DNA from: Endomicrobium sp.
GTDB taxonomy: Bacteria > Elusimicrobiota > Endomicrobiia > Endomicrobiales > Endomicrobiaceae
Length of the DNA stretch: 6,068 bases
Assembly (NCBI GenBank): GCA_031273645.1
Contig: JAISRM010000065.1
Span: forward strand, 1 to 6,068
Reading direction: 5' to 3'
Shown: piece after piece, positions 1 to 5,998 of the stretch
Position numbering within the stretch: position 1 is the first letter of the stretch
Layout: every line of letters begins with the position of its first letter
Made by a program: the position numbers and the translations under genes
The notes under the pieces: generated by a model
What the model was told of the DNA's origin: nothing
The model's input: the letters and a program-made list of their open reading frames with translations, nothing else
The model's database searches: none

Positions 1-8
1 CCGAAGTC

Positions 9-140
<132 letters not shown>

Positions 141-141
141 C

Positions 142-156
142 ACAGCCGAAGTCTGT
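142..156 (-). repeat. Short palindrome, degenerate copy of an ACAGRC-TTC-GYCTGT module
   Basis: Read on the - strand this is ACAGACTTCGGCTGT, a 6-bp stem with one mismatch around a TTC loop. Intact relatives occur at 5883-5897 and 5952-5966, and a partial copy occurs at 1-11. As at the right end of the window, it lies just outside a TGTCATTCCC hairpin, separated by a short T-rich linker when read on the - strand. Its function is unknown; it looks like a module of the repeat mosaic. Confidence 0.5.
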
Positions 157-187
157 TATCAACTCAGAGAAATAGAGATCCATTTTT
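146..187 (+). repeat. Decayed partial copy of the left repeat end
   Basis: The first 11 nt (146-156) are identical to 1-11, and ATCCATTTTT at 178-187 is identical to 31-40. The material between them is 21 nt instead of 19 and has lost the ATTCCC/GGGAAT hairpin. The two matched flanks at nearly the right spacing suggest a degenerate or rearranged copy. The middle does not align well, so this is a weak call. Confidence 0.35.
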
Positions 188-382
188 GTTTTAGAATGTT
201 TTTGTCGGAAAACTGCCTTAGAACTTTAACTGCAAAAAATTTGTCATTGATAAAAATATTCAAGGACAAACTTTGAAATAACCCGCAAATACTTATCTGT
301 ATCCACTTCCTTTTTTTGCCGACGCTTTTGCTATTTTTACCTTGCGCTTGCCGCTCTTTGCCGCATAACCTGCGCATTGTCC
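188..382. other. Gene-free leader, nothing recognised
   Basis: No ORF here has a credible ribosome-binding site or a recognisable product. Open frames on both strands read as low-complexity, basic or Phe-rich protein. A weak 6-bp inverted repeat (240-245 with 265-270, 19-nt loop) is present, but nothing supports a function for it. Together with 383-494 this is the upstream region of the porin-pst unit and is where its promoter should lie. Confidence 0.5.
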
Positions 383-436
383 TTAACAAAAAACTAACAA
401 TTCCTTTATTTTTTCTTAATTTACGTTTTGTATTAT
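383..436 (+). promoter_or_regulatory. Candidate promoter region with Pho-box-like direct repeat
   Basis: TTAACA (383-388) and CTAACA (394-399) form a direct repeat with a 5-nt spacer and an 11-bp period. That geometry is the one known for PhoP boxes in Bacillus (TTAACA-like hexamers about 5 nt apart), and proteobacterial Pho boxes also repeat every 11 bp. TTAACA is also one base from a sigma-70 -35 hexamer, with TTTATT (405-410, 16-nt spacing) as a poor -10. A separate -10-like TATTAT lies at 431-436 without a convincing -35. The site is upstream of a phosphate operon, which makes it plausible, but AT-rich DNA produces such matches by chance. Confidence 0.3.
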
Positions 437-480
437 TTTGGCGTAAACAAATAGCGGCGCGTTTAAATAATTGCGCCAAA
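437..480 (+). promoter_or_regulatory. Competing hairpins next to the porin ribosome-binding site
   Basis: TTTGGCG (437-443) is complementary to CGCCAAA (474-480), whose last bases overlap the start of the AAAGGAG ribosome-binding sequence. An alternative hairpin pairs GGCGC (456-460) with GCGCC (473-477) around a 12-nt loop. Both use the same right arm, so they exclude each other, and either could affect access to the ribosome-binding site. This is sequence complementarity only; no known riboswitch or thermometer class is recognised. Confidence 0.25.
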
Positions 481-484
481 GGAG
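478..484 (+). promoter_or_regulatory. Porin ribosome-binding site (fixes the start)
   Basis: AAAGGAG lies 10 nt before the ATG at 495. It falls inside the longer reading that would begin at a TTG at 471, so the ATG at 495 is the likely start. The choice is supported by the clean signal peptide that begins there. Confidence 0.75.
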
Positions 485-494
485 AAATAGGGAA

Positions 495-1736
495 ATGAAA
501 TGTAAAAAAGCGGCGTTGGCTGTTGCGGCGGTAGTTTTGTTGAATGTTCCTGTTTTTGCCGGAGAGATCGATAAGCTTGCTCAAATCCTTGCGGATAAGG
601 GGCTTATATCTTACGGAGAAGCTCAAAAGGTTATCACTGAGACAAAAGAAGAAACGAGGCGTCAAAGCGCAAGCGGAACAAATCTATCTTTACCGTCGTG
701 GATTCAAAACATTAAATTTACGGCAGATGTCAGGCTTAGATATCAGGGGGATTGGAATGATTCCGACAAAACCAGAAACAGAGAGCGCCTTAGGCTTCGT
801 TTCGGCTTTGAAGCAAGACCGGTTGAAAACTTAACCGCGGCTTTCGGGCTTGCCACAGGAAAAACAAGCGGCGGAGCAGATTCTGAACCTACTTCCACAA
901 ATTACACTTTTCAGGGTTTTAGCAAAGCTCCGATTTTTGTAGATTACGCGTATTTGCGCTACGACATAGATAATGTAGGCAAATTAAACGCCGGTAAAAT
1001 TAAATCAAACATGGCGACATGGAATTTAAAGCAGCTTATCTGGGACGGAGATATTAATCCCGACGGAATAACATTAAATTTTAACCGCGATTTAGCAAAG
1101 GGCTTTAGTTTATTTGCAAACTTAGGATGGCTTGCGCTTAACGCCGATATAAGCAAAGGCGCAAATCAGCCCGACGTTTATATATTTCAGCCCGGAGTAG
1201 TTTATAAAAACGGCGCAATAAGCGTGAAAGCGGCTATAGGGTATCAACAGTTTAACACTAAAAACAAAGCGCTTTACAGCGTTCCCGGAAATTCCAACTA
1301 TCTGGGTTCTTACACCGGCTCGACGGATTTCAGATTAATTAACCCCGCCGTCGAAGTAAAAATTAAAGAAGTTGCCGGCAAATACGGCGTAAGCGTTTTT
1401 GGAGAATATGTGAAAAATACCGACGACAGCGTTTATAAGGACAACAATGAAGGCGGCTTGTATGGAATAACTTTCGGAGATGAAAAAATAAGCAGGCTTG
1501 CAGACTGGAACCTGACGTTTGCCGGAAGATATTTAATGAGCTTTGCCATACCTGCTTATCTTGGATATTCCGACGCTTACGGCGGAGCTTCAAATGCCAG
1601 AGGTTATGAAATAGGGTTCAACTTCGGCTTGACCAAAAACGCCGCGCTTGCAATCAACTATTTAAGTTATAAGCAGATCAACGGGGCGCAAAACCCCAAG
1701 AGCCTTGCGCAATTTGACGTAAGTTATAAGTTCTAA
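495..1736 (+). CDS. Outer-membrane beta-barrel porin, Porin_5-like
   Basis: The product of 413 aa is probably a general or phosphate-admitting channel in the outer membrane. Residues 1-22 form a signal peptide: Lys-rich start, Ala/Val/Leu core, likely cleavage after VFA. Residues 23-57 are a charged helical stretch (ADKGLISYGEAQKV and following Lys/Glu/Arg residues), as often precedes the barrel in this family. From about residue 74 the chain alternates polar and hydrophobic residues, as in beta strands, and it ends in SYKF, the terminal Phe typical of proteins assembled by the BAM machinery. DVRLRY (77-82), RNRERLRLRFGFEARP (94-109), PTSTN (132-136), AGKIK (166-170) and WDGDINPDG (183-191) match what I recall of the PF16930 'putative porin' family. 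It is not recognisably OprO/OprP. It lies 41 nt upstream of pstS with no terminator between, so cotranscription is likely. Phosphate specificity is inferred from position only. Confidence 0.85.
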   Translation: MKCKKAALAVAAVVLLNVPVFAGEIDKLAQILADKGLISYGEAQKVITETKEETRRQSASGTNLSLPSWIQNIKFTADVRLRYQGDWNDSDKTRNRERLRLRFGFEARPVENLTAAFGLATGKTSGGADSEPTSTNYTFQGFSKAPIFVDYAYLRYDIDNVGKLNAGKIKSNMATWNLKQLIWDGDINPDGITLNFNRDLAKGFSLFANLGWLALNADISKGANQPDVYIFQPGVVYKNGAISVKAAIGYQQFNTKNKALYSVPGNSNYLGSYTGSTDFRLINPAVEVKIKEVAGKYGVSVFGEYVKNTDDSVYKDNNEGGLYGITFGDEKISRLADWNLTFAGRYLMSFAIPAYLGYSDAYGGASNARGYEIGFNFGLTKNAALAINYLSYKQINGAQNPKSLAQFDVSYKF

Positions 1737-1777
1737 GAGTAAAAAATTCCATTTATAAAAAAAGAAAAGGAGAAAAA

Positions 1778-2590
1778 ATGAAAAGCTTTATAAAGATCGT
1801 ATCGGCGGCATTGATAACCGCTCTTTTTGCGGGAAACGTTTTTGCCGGCAAAGTGATACTTGAAGGTTCAACCACTGTTCTTCCTATAGCTCAAAGAGCC
1901 GCAGAAGAGTATATGGATGCAAATCTTTCCGCAGATATTACTGTTCGCGGAGGAGGTTCGGGAGTAGGCATAAATTCTCTTATTTCAGGGACATGCGATA
2001 TTGCAAATTCCTCAAGAGAAATTAAAGATTCAGAAATTCAGGCTGCCGCCTCAAAAGGAAAAAGTCCGAAAGCTTTTGTAATTGCTATGGACGGTATAGC
2101 GGTAATAGTCAATCCTAAAAATCCGGTGTCGGCTTTGTCAAAAAAACAAATATCGGATATTTATACGGGAAAAATTACAAATTGGTCTCAAGCCGGCGGA
2201 AATGACGAAAAAATCGTGGTGATTTCCAGAGACTCGGCAAGCGGAACTTTTGAATCTTTCAGCGAGCTGGCTTTAAATAAGCAAAAAGTAATAAGCAGCG
2301 CGCTTATGCAGGCTTCAAATCAGACAATAGCAACTACCGTGTCAAATACAAAAGGAGCTATCGGATACGTGGGTATAGGATATGTAAGCGACTCGGTAAA
2401 ATCCGTTCCTATAGACGGCGTAACCGCAAATAAAATAAACGTTTTAAAAGGCGTTTATCCGTATTCAAGACCTTTGTATATGTATTCAAACGGCGAACCT
2501 TCCGGCGAAGTTAAAAAGTTCATAGATTTTCTTATAAGCAGCGACGGACAAGCAATAGTTGAACAGGAAGGTTTTATTCCCGTTAAGTAG
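1778..2590 (+). CDS. pstS: Periplasmic phosphate-binding protein PstS
   Basis: The product of 270 aa captures phosphate in the periplasm and delivers it to PstCA. The signal peptide spans residues 1-23 with likely cleavage after VFA; there is no lipobox Cys, so the protein should be free in the periplasm. Ligand-binding segments are visible in the family's order: EGSTTVLP (29-36), GGGSGVG (58-64), CDIANSSR (73-80) and SRDSASGT (150-157). R151, S155, G156 and T157 correspond to the Arg and Ser-Gly-Thr that hold phosphate in known PstS proteins. The length fits the shorter PstS type (about 270-290 aa, TIGR02136-like), not the roughly 346-aa E. coli precursor. The start is set by AAGGAG (1767-1772), 5 nt before ATG. 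A strong hairpin follows the gene and may allow more PstS than membrane components to be made. Confidence 0.95.
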   Translation: MKSFIKIVSAALITALFAGNVFAGKVILEGSTTVLPIAQRAAEEYMDANLSADITVRGGGSGVGINSLISGTCDIANSSREIKDSEIQAAASKGKSPKAFVIAMDGIAVIVNPKNPVSALSKKQISDIYTGKITNWSQAGGNDEKIVVISRDSASGTFESFSELALNKQKVISSALMQASNQTIATTVSNTKGAIGYVGIGYVSDSVKSVPIDGVTANKINVLKGVYPYSRPLYMYSNGEPSGEVKKFIDFLISSDGQAIVEQEGFIPVK

Positions 2591-2609
2591 AAATTTGACG
2601 CTAAAATTG

Positions 2610-2635
2610 CGGACGCGCCCTCAAACGCGCGTCCG
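2610..2635 (+). promoter_or_regulatory. GC-rich intercistronic hairpin between pstS and pstC
   Basis: A perfect 9-bp stem (2610-2618 with 2627-2635) encloses an 8-nt loop. It is much more GC-rich than its surroundings and is followed by A-rich, not T-rich, sequence, so it is not a standard intrinsic terminator. By analogy with hairpins after binding-protein genes in other ABC operons (for example malE-malF), it may protect the 3' end of the pstS message. That role is inference. Confidence 0.6.
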
Positions 2636-2664
2636 GAAAAAACAAAAGGACTAAAGGCAGCCGC

Positions 2665-3549
2665 ATGAGAAATTATAAAGAAAAAATCATACAAATATTA
2701 TTGACCTCCCTTGCTTTTGCGTCGCTGTTTTTTCTTATTGGGATAGTATTTATTTTAGTTAAAGAAAGCATTCCTATAATTTCTGAAATTAATTTTTTAG
2801 AATTTCTGTTTGGAAAAGAATGGTATCCTTCGCGTCAGCCTCCGCAATTGGGTATTTTCCCCCTTATTACCGCTTCGCTTTTAGTAACGGCGGGGGCATT
2901 GTCAATATGCATTCCGCTTGGCGTAGGCGCGGCATTATACATAAATGAACTGGCCGGCATTAAACAAAAGAAAATTTTAAAGCCTCTTATTGAAATTCTT
3001 GCCGGCATACCGTCGATAGTTTACGGTTTTTTCGGAATGCTTATAGCGGCGCCTTTTATCCAGAAAATTTTTAATATTCCAACGGGCCTTTGCGCTCTTA
3101 CGGCAAGCGTGATGCTTGGGATTATGGCAATACCGACGGTAACAAGCATTTCCGAAGACGCTTTAAGTTCCGTTCCAAAAAGTTTTAAAGAAGCTTCTTA
3201 CGCTTTAGGCGCAAACAGGATTCAGACTTTGTTTAAGGTTATAATACCGGCCGCAGCCTCCGGAATATCCACGTCAATAATACTTGGGGCAAGCAGAATC
3301 GTCGGAGAAACTATGACTGTGCTTATGGTTTCCGGCGGCGCGGCCGTTGTTGCAAAATCGTTTTTTGTTCCGGTCAGACCTATGACTTCCACAATAGCCG
3401 CCGAAATGGGCGAGGCGGCCGTCGGAAGCCCGCATTATCACGCTCTTTTTGCGATAGGATTGATTCTATTTTTGATCACTTTGATTTTTAACGCGGGCGC
3501 AGAACACATAAGTAAAAAATACAGAATTAAGCTGGGGCTTGGCAGATGA
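2665..3549 (+). CDS. pstC: Phosphate ABC transporter permease PstC
   Basis: The product of 294 aa is one of two inner-membrane channel subunits of the Pst importer and pairs with PstA. About six hydrophobic segments are visible, near residues 8-32, 62-93, 108-132, 141-161, 192-224 and 258-278. The EAA loop that docks on the ATPase is EASYALGANRIQTLFKVIIP (176-195). RIVGETMTV (211-219) is the conserved Arg/Gly-Glu-Thr segment of PstC/PstA proteins. KEWYPSRQPPQLGIFPLI (51-68) is the typical PstC periplasmic stretch before the second membrane segment and separates it from PstA. E. coli PstC is about 319 aa, so this is slightly short but complete. AAAGG (2653-2657) lies 7 nt before the ATG. The stop overlaps the pstA start in an ATGA tetranucleotide, which favours translational coupling. 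Confidence 0.93.
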   Translation: MRNYKEKIIQILLTSLAFASLFFLIGIVFILVKESIPIISEINFLEFLFGKEWYPSRQPPQLGIFPLITASLLVTAGALSICIPLGVGAALYINELAGIKQKKILKPLIEILAGIPSIVYGFFGMLIAAPFIQKIFNIPTGLCALTASVMLGIMAIPTVTSISEDALSSVPKSFKEASYALGANRIQTLFKVIIPAAASGISTSIILGASRIVGETMTVLMVSGGAAVVAKSFFVPVRPMTSTIAAEMGEAAVGSPHYHALFAIGLILFLITLIFNAGAEHISKKYRIKLGLGR

Positions 3550-4397
3550 AAAATAAAATCGTTGAAAATATAGGATTTATAATCATAACTTTATGTCTTT
3601 TGGCAACTTTATTTTTCCTTGCGCTGATAATATATTTTATATTTGCAAAAGGCATAAGCGTTATTTCCTGGGAGTTTTTAACTTGCGCACCGCGCAAGGC
3701 AATGACTGCCGGAGGAGTTGCGCCGGCTATAGCCGGCACGATATTTTTGACGCTTGGAGCGGTAATCTTTGCTCTTCCTCTTGGCATGTCGTGCGCAATA
3801 TATTTAAACGAGTATAATCCCAGCGGCTTTATAGTAAACGCCGTTAGAATAGGAGTAAATAATTTAGCCGGCGTTCCGTCGGTGGTTTTTGGTCTTTTCG
3901 GTCTTGCGGTTTTTGTAAAATTTTTGGGGTTTGGCGTCTCTGTTCTTTCAGGAAGCCTGACGCTTGGTATTTTAATTTTGCCGGCGATAATATCGGCATC
4001 GCAAGAGGCGTTAACGGCTGTTCCGCAGTCGGTAAGAGAAGCTTCTTTAGCTTTGGGCGCGACGAAGCTGCAGACTATAGTAAAAACCGTAATTCCTTCG
4101 GCGCTGCCGGGCATAATGACGGGCGTAATTTTAAGCATTGGCCGCGCCGCCGGAGAAACGGCTCCGATACTTTTTACCGCCGCAGCTTTCTATAAAAGAG
4201 GCTATCCCGATTCCCCGTTTTCTGAAGTCATGGCGCTGCCGTATCATATATATGCGTTGATGACCGAAGGCACAAGACCGGAATTGCAGACTCCGATAGC
4301 TTACGGCTGCGCGCTGCTGCTTTTGGCTATAGTTCTCTTGATTTCGTCTGCCGCGATTATTTTAAGAAATAAATACGGGAGATATTATGTCAGCTGA
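3546..4397 (+). CDS. pstA: Phosphate ABC transporter permease PstA
   Basis: The product of 283 aa is the second inner-membrane channel subunit, partner of PstC. About six membrane segments are visible, near residues 9-34, 57-87, 105-128, 132-152, 183-211 and 250-273. The EAA loop is EASLALGATKLQTIVKTVIP (165-184). GRAAGETAPILF (199-210) and LPYHIYAL (231-238) are hallmarks of PstA and distinguish it from PstC. Length is close to E. coli PstA (296 aa). The start codon overlaps the pstC stop by 4 nt with only a weak upstream Shine-Dalgarno (GGGG near 3533-3536), so translation probably depends on ribosomes finishing pstC. The 3' end overlaps pstB by 11 nt. Confidence 0.94.
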   Translation: MKNKIVENIGFIIITLCLLATLFFLALIIYFIFAKGISVISWEFLTCAPRKAMTAGGVAPAIAGTIFLTLGAVIFALPLGMSCAIYLNEYNPSGFIVNAVRIGVNNLAGVPSVVFGLFGLAVFVKFLGFGVSVLSGSLTLGILILPAIISASQEALTAVPQSVREASLALGATKLQTIVKTVIPSALPGIMTGVILSIGRAAGETAPILFTAAAFYKRGYPDSPFSEVMALPYHIYALMTEGTRPELQTPIAYGCALLLLAIVLLISSAAIILRNKYGRYYVS

Positions 4398-5154
4398 AAA
4401 CATTATAAGAATACAAGCCGAAAACGTAAATTTTTACTACGGCCGCCATAAAGCCCTGAAAAATATAAATTTGGATTTTTACAATAATAAAGTAACGTCT
4501 TTTATAGGTCCTTCGGGCTGCGGAAAATCAACTTTTATAAGATTGTTAAACAAAATGAATGATCTCGTCGCGGATACGAAAACCGAAGGAAATATATGGC
4601 TTGACGGAGAAAATATTTTACACGATAAAGCCGATGCGGTTAAAATAAGAAGAAAAGTGGGAATGGTGTTTCAAAAGCCCAATCCTTTTGCAAAGACAAT
4701 ATTTCAAAATGTAAGTTACGGGCTTGAAATCAACGGAGAAAAAAACAAAAAAATAATTTCCGATAAAGTTGAAGAATCGCTGAAAAAAGCGGCTTTGTGG
4801 AATGAAGTAAAAGACAGGCTTGCAGATAATGCCTTAAAACTTTCCGGAGGACAGCAGCAAAGGCTTTGCATAGCAAGATGTCTTGCCGTTGAGCCGGAAG
4901 TTATTTTGTTTGACGAGCCCTGCGCAAGCCTTGACCCGATATCCACAAATAAAATAGAAGAGTTGATATTGGAATTAAAAAAGCAATATACGATAGTGAT
5001 TGTAACGCATAATATGCAGCAAGCGGCCAGAGTTTCGGATTGGACGGCTTTTATGTATCTTGGCGAGCTTATAGAATTTGCTTCGACGGATAAAATATTT
5101 ACGGTCCCCAAAGAAAAAAAGACTGAGGAATATTTATCCGGCAAATTCGGATAA
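4387..5154 (+). CDS. pstB: Phosphate ABC transporter ATP-binding protein PstB
   Basis: The product of 255 aa is the cytoplasmic ATPase that powers phosphate import through PstCA (E. coli PstB is 257 aa). All nucleotide-binding motifs are intact: Walker A GPSGCGKST (41-49), Q-loop Q96 in VFQKPNPF (94-101), signature LSGGQQQR (152-159), Walker B VILFDEP (172-178) with the catalytic Glu, and switch His H208 in VTHNMQQAARVSD (206-218). FNKM-like LNKMNDL (54-60), ALWNEVKDRL (136-145) and FMYLGELIEF (222-231) are specific to PstB among ABC ATPases. The D-loop reads CASLDP where E. coli PstB has CSALDP, a conservative swap. GGGAG (4377-4381) lies 5 nt before the ATG, inside the end of pstA, and the 11-nt overlap supports cotranslation. 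Confidence 0.97.
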   Translation: MSAENIIRIQAENVNFYYGRHKALKNINLDFYNNKVTSFIGPSGCGKSTFIRLLNKMNDLVADTKTEGNIWLDGENILHDKADAVKIRRKVGMVFQKPNPFAKTIFQNVSYGLEINGEKNKKIISDKVEESLKKAALWNEVKDRLADNALKLSGGQQQRLCIARCLAVEPEVILFDEPCASLDPISTNKIEELILELKKQYTIVIVTHNMQQAARVSDWTAFMYLGELIEFASTDKIFTVPKEKKTEEYLSGKFG

Positions 5155-5181
5155 TTTTTTGCGCCGCTTTTGCGTAAAAAA
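5155..5181 (+). promoter_or_regulatory. U6/A6-flanked hairpin between pstB and phoU
   Basis: Six T's directly after the pstB stop pair with six A's at 5176-5181. The stem continues with one G-T wobble and three G-C pairs (5162-5164 with 5172-5174) around a 7-nt loop, giving 10 pairs. No T-run follows the stem, so it should not terminate transcription by itself. It may act in message processing or stability, or be a chance consequence of the T- and A-runs. Confidence 0.35.
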
Positions 5182-5200
5182 GGATTTAATTTTAGATATC

Positions 5201-5204
5201 GGAG
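5201..5204 (+). promoter_or_regulatory. phoU ribosome-binding site (fixes the start)
   Basis: GGAG lies 7 nt before the ATG at 5212 but only 1 nt before the in-frame ATG at 5206, and well after the in-frame TTG at 5170. The ATG at 5212 is therefore the best start, and it gives the usual PhoU beginning with a short Met-Leu-His-Glu lead into the first helix. Confidence 0.65.
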
Positions 5205-5211
5205 AATGATA

Positions 5212-5868
5212 ATGCTGCATGAAAAAATTTTGCTCTTAAAACGCGGTATTTCCGATTATTCGGAATTTGTGGAAAAAATGATTGAAAAAAGTCTTTGCGG
5301 ATTTTTAAACAGAAATGAAAACGCTTTGCACGACATAATAGACAAAGACGAAGCCGTGGCCAATAAATATGAAATAGAATTTGACGAAATATGCGTAAAT
5401 TATATAGCGCAGTACCAGCCGGTAACTAAAAATCTGAGAATGATAATCAGCGCGGTTAAAATTAATAATGACCTTGAAAGGATCGCCGATCATTGCGTTA
5501 ATATCGCCCAGAACGCATTGTTTGTGATAGGGCGGCCTTTTATCACGGATATGTCGGACATTTCGGCAATGGGCGAGCTGACCGTAAAAATGTTTAAAAA
5601 TTCGATAAAAGCGTTTATCGACGAAGATTTGACCGCCGCAAAAAGCGTTTTAGAAAGCGACAACGATGCGGACGCTTTAAAAATCAGAATAACCGACGAG
5701 CTGTCGGCATTGGCGCAAAAAGATTCAAAAACGGTAGAGAGGTCTTTAAAACTTATAAACATAGCGGCAAATCTCGAAAGGATAGCCGATTTAAGCACAA
5801 ATATATGCGAAGACGTAATTTATTGGTTTGAAGGAGAAGTGATTAAACATAAATTTCATAACAATTAA
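5212..5868 (+). CDS. phoU: Phosphate signalling protein PhoU
   Basis: The product of 218 aa is a cytoplasmic all-helical regulator that in characterised bacteria restrains Pst uptake and helps signal phosphate sufficiency to the PhoR-type sensor. It has the two tandem three-helix repeats of the family. Each repeat carries the ExxxD metal-cluster signature: NNDLERIADHCVNIAQ (85-100, E89 and D93) and NLERIADLSTNICEDVIYW (187-205, E189 and D193). YIAQYQPVTKNLRMIISAVKI (64-84) is the typical stretch before the first signature. Length is near the usual 215-240 aa. It follows pstB by 57 nt, the normal last position in pst operons, and a hairpin terminator candidate lies just after its stop. The cognate sensor and regulator are not in this window. 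Confidence 0.93.
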   Translation: MLHEKILLLKRGISDYSEFVEKMIEKSLCGFLNRNENALHDIIDKDEAVANKYEIEFDEICVNYIAQYQPVTKNLRMIISAVKINNDLERIADHCVNIAQNALFVIGRPFITDMSDISAMGELTVKMFKNSIKAFIDEDLTAAKSVLESDNDADALKIRITDELSALAQKDSKTVERSLKLINIAANLERIADLSTNICEDVIYWFEGEVIKHKFHNN

Positions 5869-5880
5869 AACTTCAAATGC

Positions 5881-5900
5881 AAACAGGCTTCGCCTGTTTT
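5881..5900 (+). terminator. Probable terminator of the porin-pst-phoU unit
   Basis: A perfect 8-bp stem (5881-5888 with 5892-5899) encloses a TTC loop and ends in a run of four T's, 12 nt after the phoU stop. The T-run is short and mostly part of the stem, so termination may be weak. The core ACAGGCTTCGCCTGT belongs to the same palindrome family as 5952-5966, so this terminator may be a recruited repeat module. Confidence 0.55.
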
Positions 5901-5919
5901 ATGAAATATAGCCAGTGTC

Positions 5920-5998
5920 TTTGTTTGTGCCTGTCATTCCCATGAAAATGGACAGACTTCGTCTGTTTTGTTTGTGTTTGTCATTCCCATGAAAATGG
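5920..5998. repeat. Tandem duplication, 47-bp period, of linker plus hairpin
   Basis: Two 32-nt copies (5920-5951 and 5967-5998) differ only at two adjacent bases (CC at 5930-5931, TT at 5977-5978). Each consists of TTTGTTTGTG, two variable bases, and TGTCATTCCCATGAAAATGG. They are separated by exactly one 15-bp palindrome (5952-5966). The first copy stops within the right arm of the hairpin, while the second continues into the full element. Confidence 0.8.
5952..5966 (+). repeat. Palindrome ACAGACTTCGTCTGT
   Basis: A perfect 6-bp stem around a TTC loop. It differs from the terminator core at 5883-5897 by one compensated base pair (A-T here, G-C there). It sits between the two tandem copies and replaces the end of the truncated hairpin. 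A degenerate copy on the other strand lies at 142-156. Confidence 0.65.

Noticed and set aside
240..270. Inverted repeat TTTGTC...GACAAA in the leader
   Set aside because: Six pairs with a 19-nt loop in AT-rich DNA is expected by chance, and there is no gene just upstream to terminate.
471..494. Longer porin start at TTG 471
   Set aside because: It would place the good AAAGGAG site inside the gene and add charged residues ahead of a signal peptide that begins cleanly at 495.
316..498. Plus-strand 60-codon frame starting at TTG and overlapping the porin ATG by ATGA
   Set aside because: The sequence before the TTG is pyrimidine-rich with no ribosome-binding site, and the product is unrecognisable. 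The ATGA overlap with the porin start is probably chance.
159..665. Minus-strand open frame of 168 codons across the leader and porin start
   Set aside because: It runs antisense into a clear porin gene, its translation is basic and low-complexity with no recognisable domain, and its end lies in repeat DNA.
1778..1849. PstS as a lipoprotein
   Set aside because: There is no Cys near the signal-peptide end; the cleavage site is an ordinary one after Val-Phe-Ala.
2610..2640. Intrinsic terminator after pstS
   Set aside because: The stem is followed by A's, with no T-run on the + strand. Termination here would cut off the rest of the operon.
3527..4138. Minus-strand open frame of 203 codons opposite pstA
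   Set aside because: pstA in the same interval has all family motifs. The antisense frame has no recognisable domain and is a codon-bias shadow.
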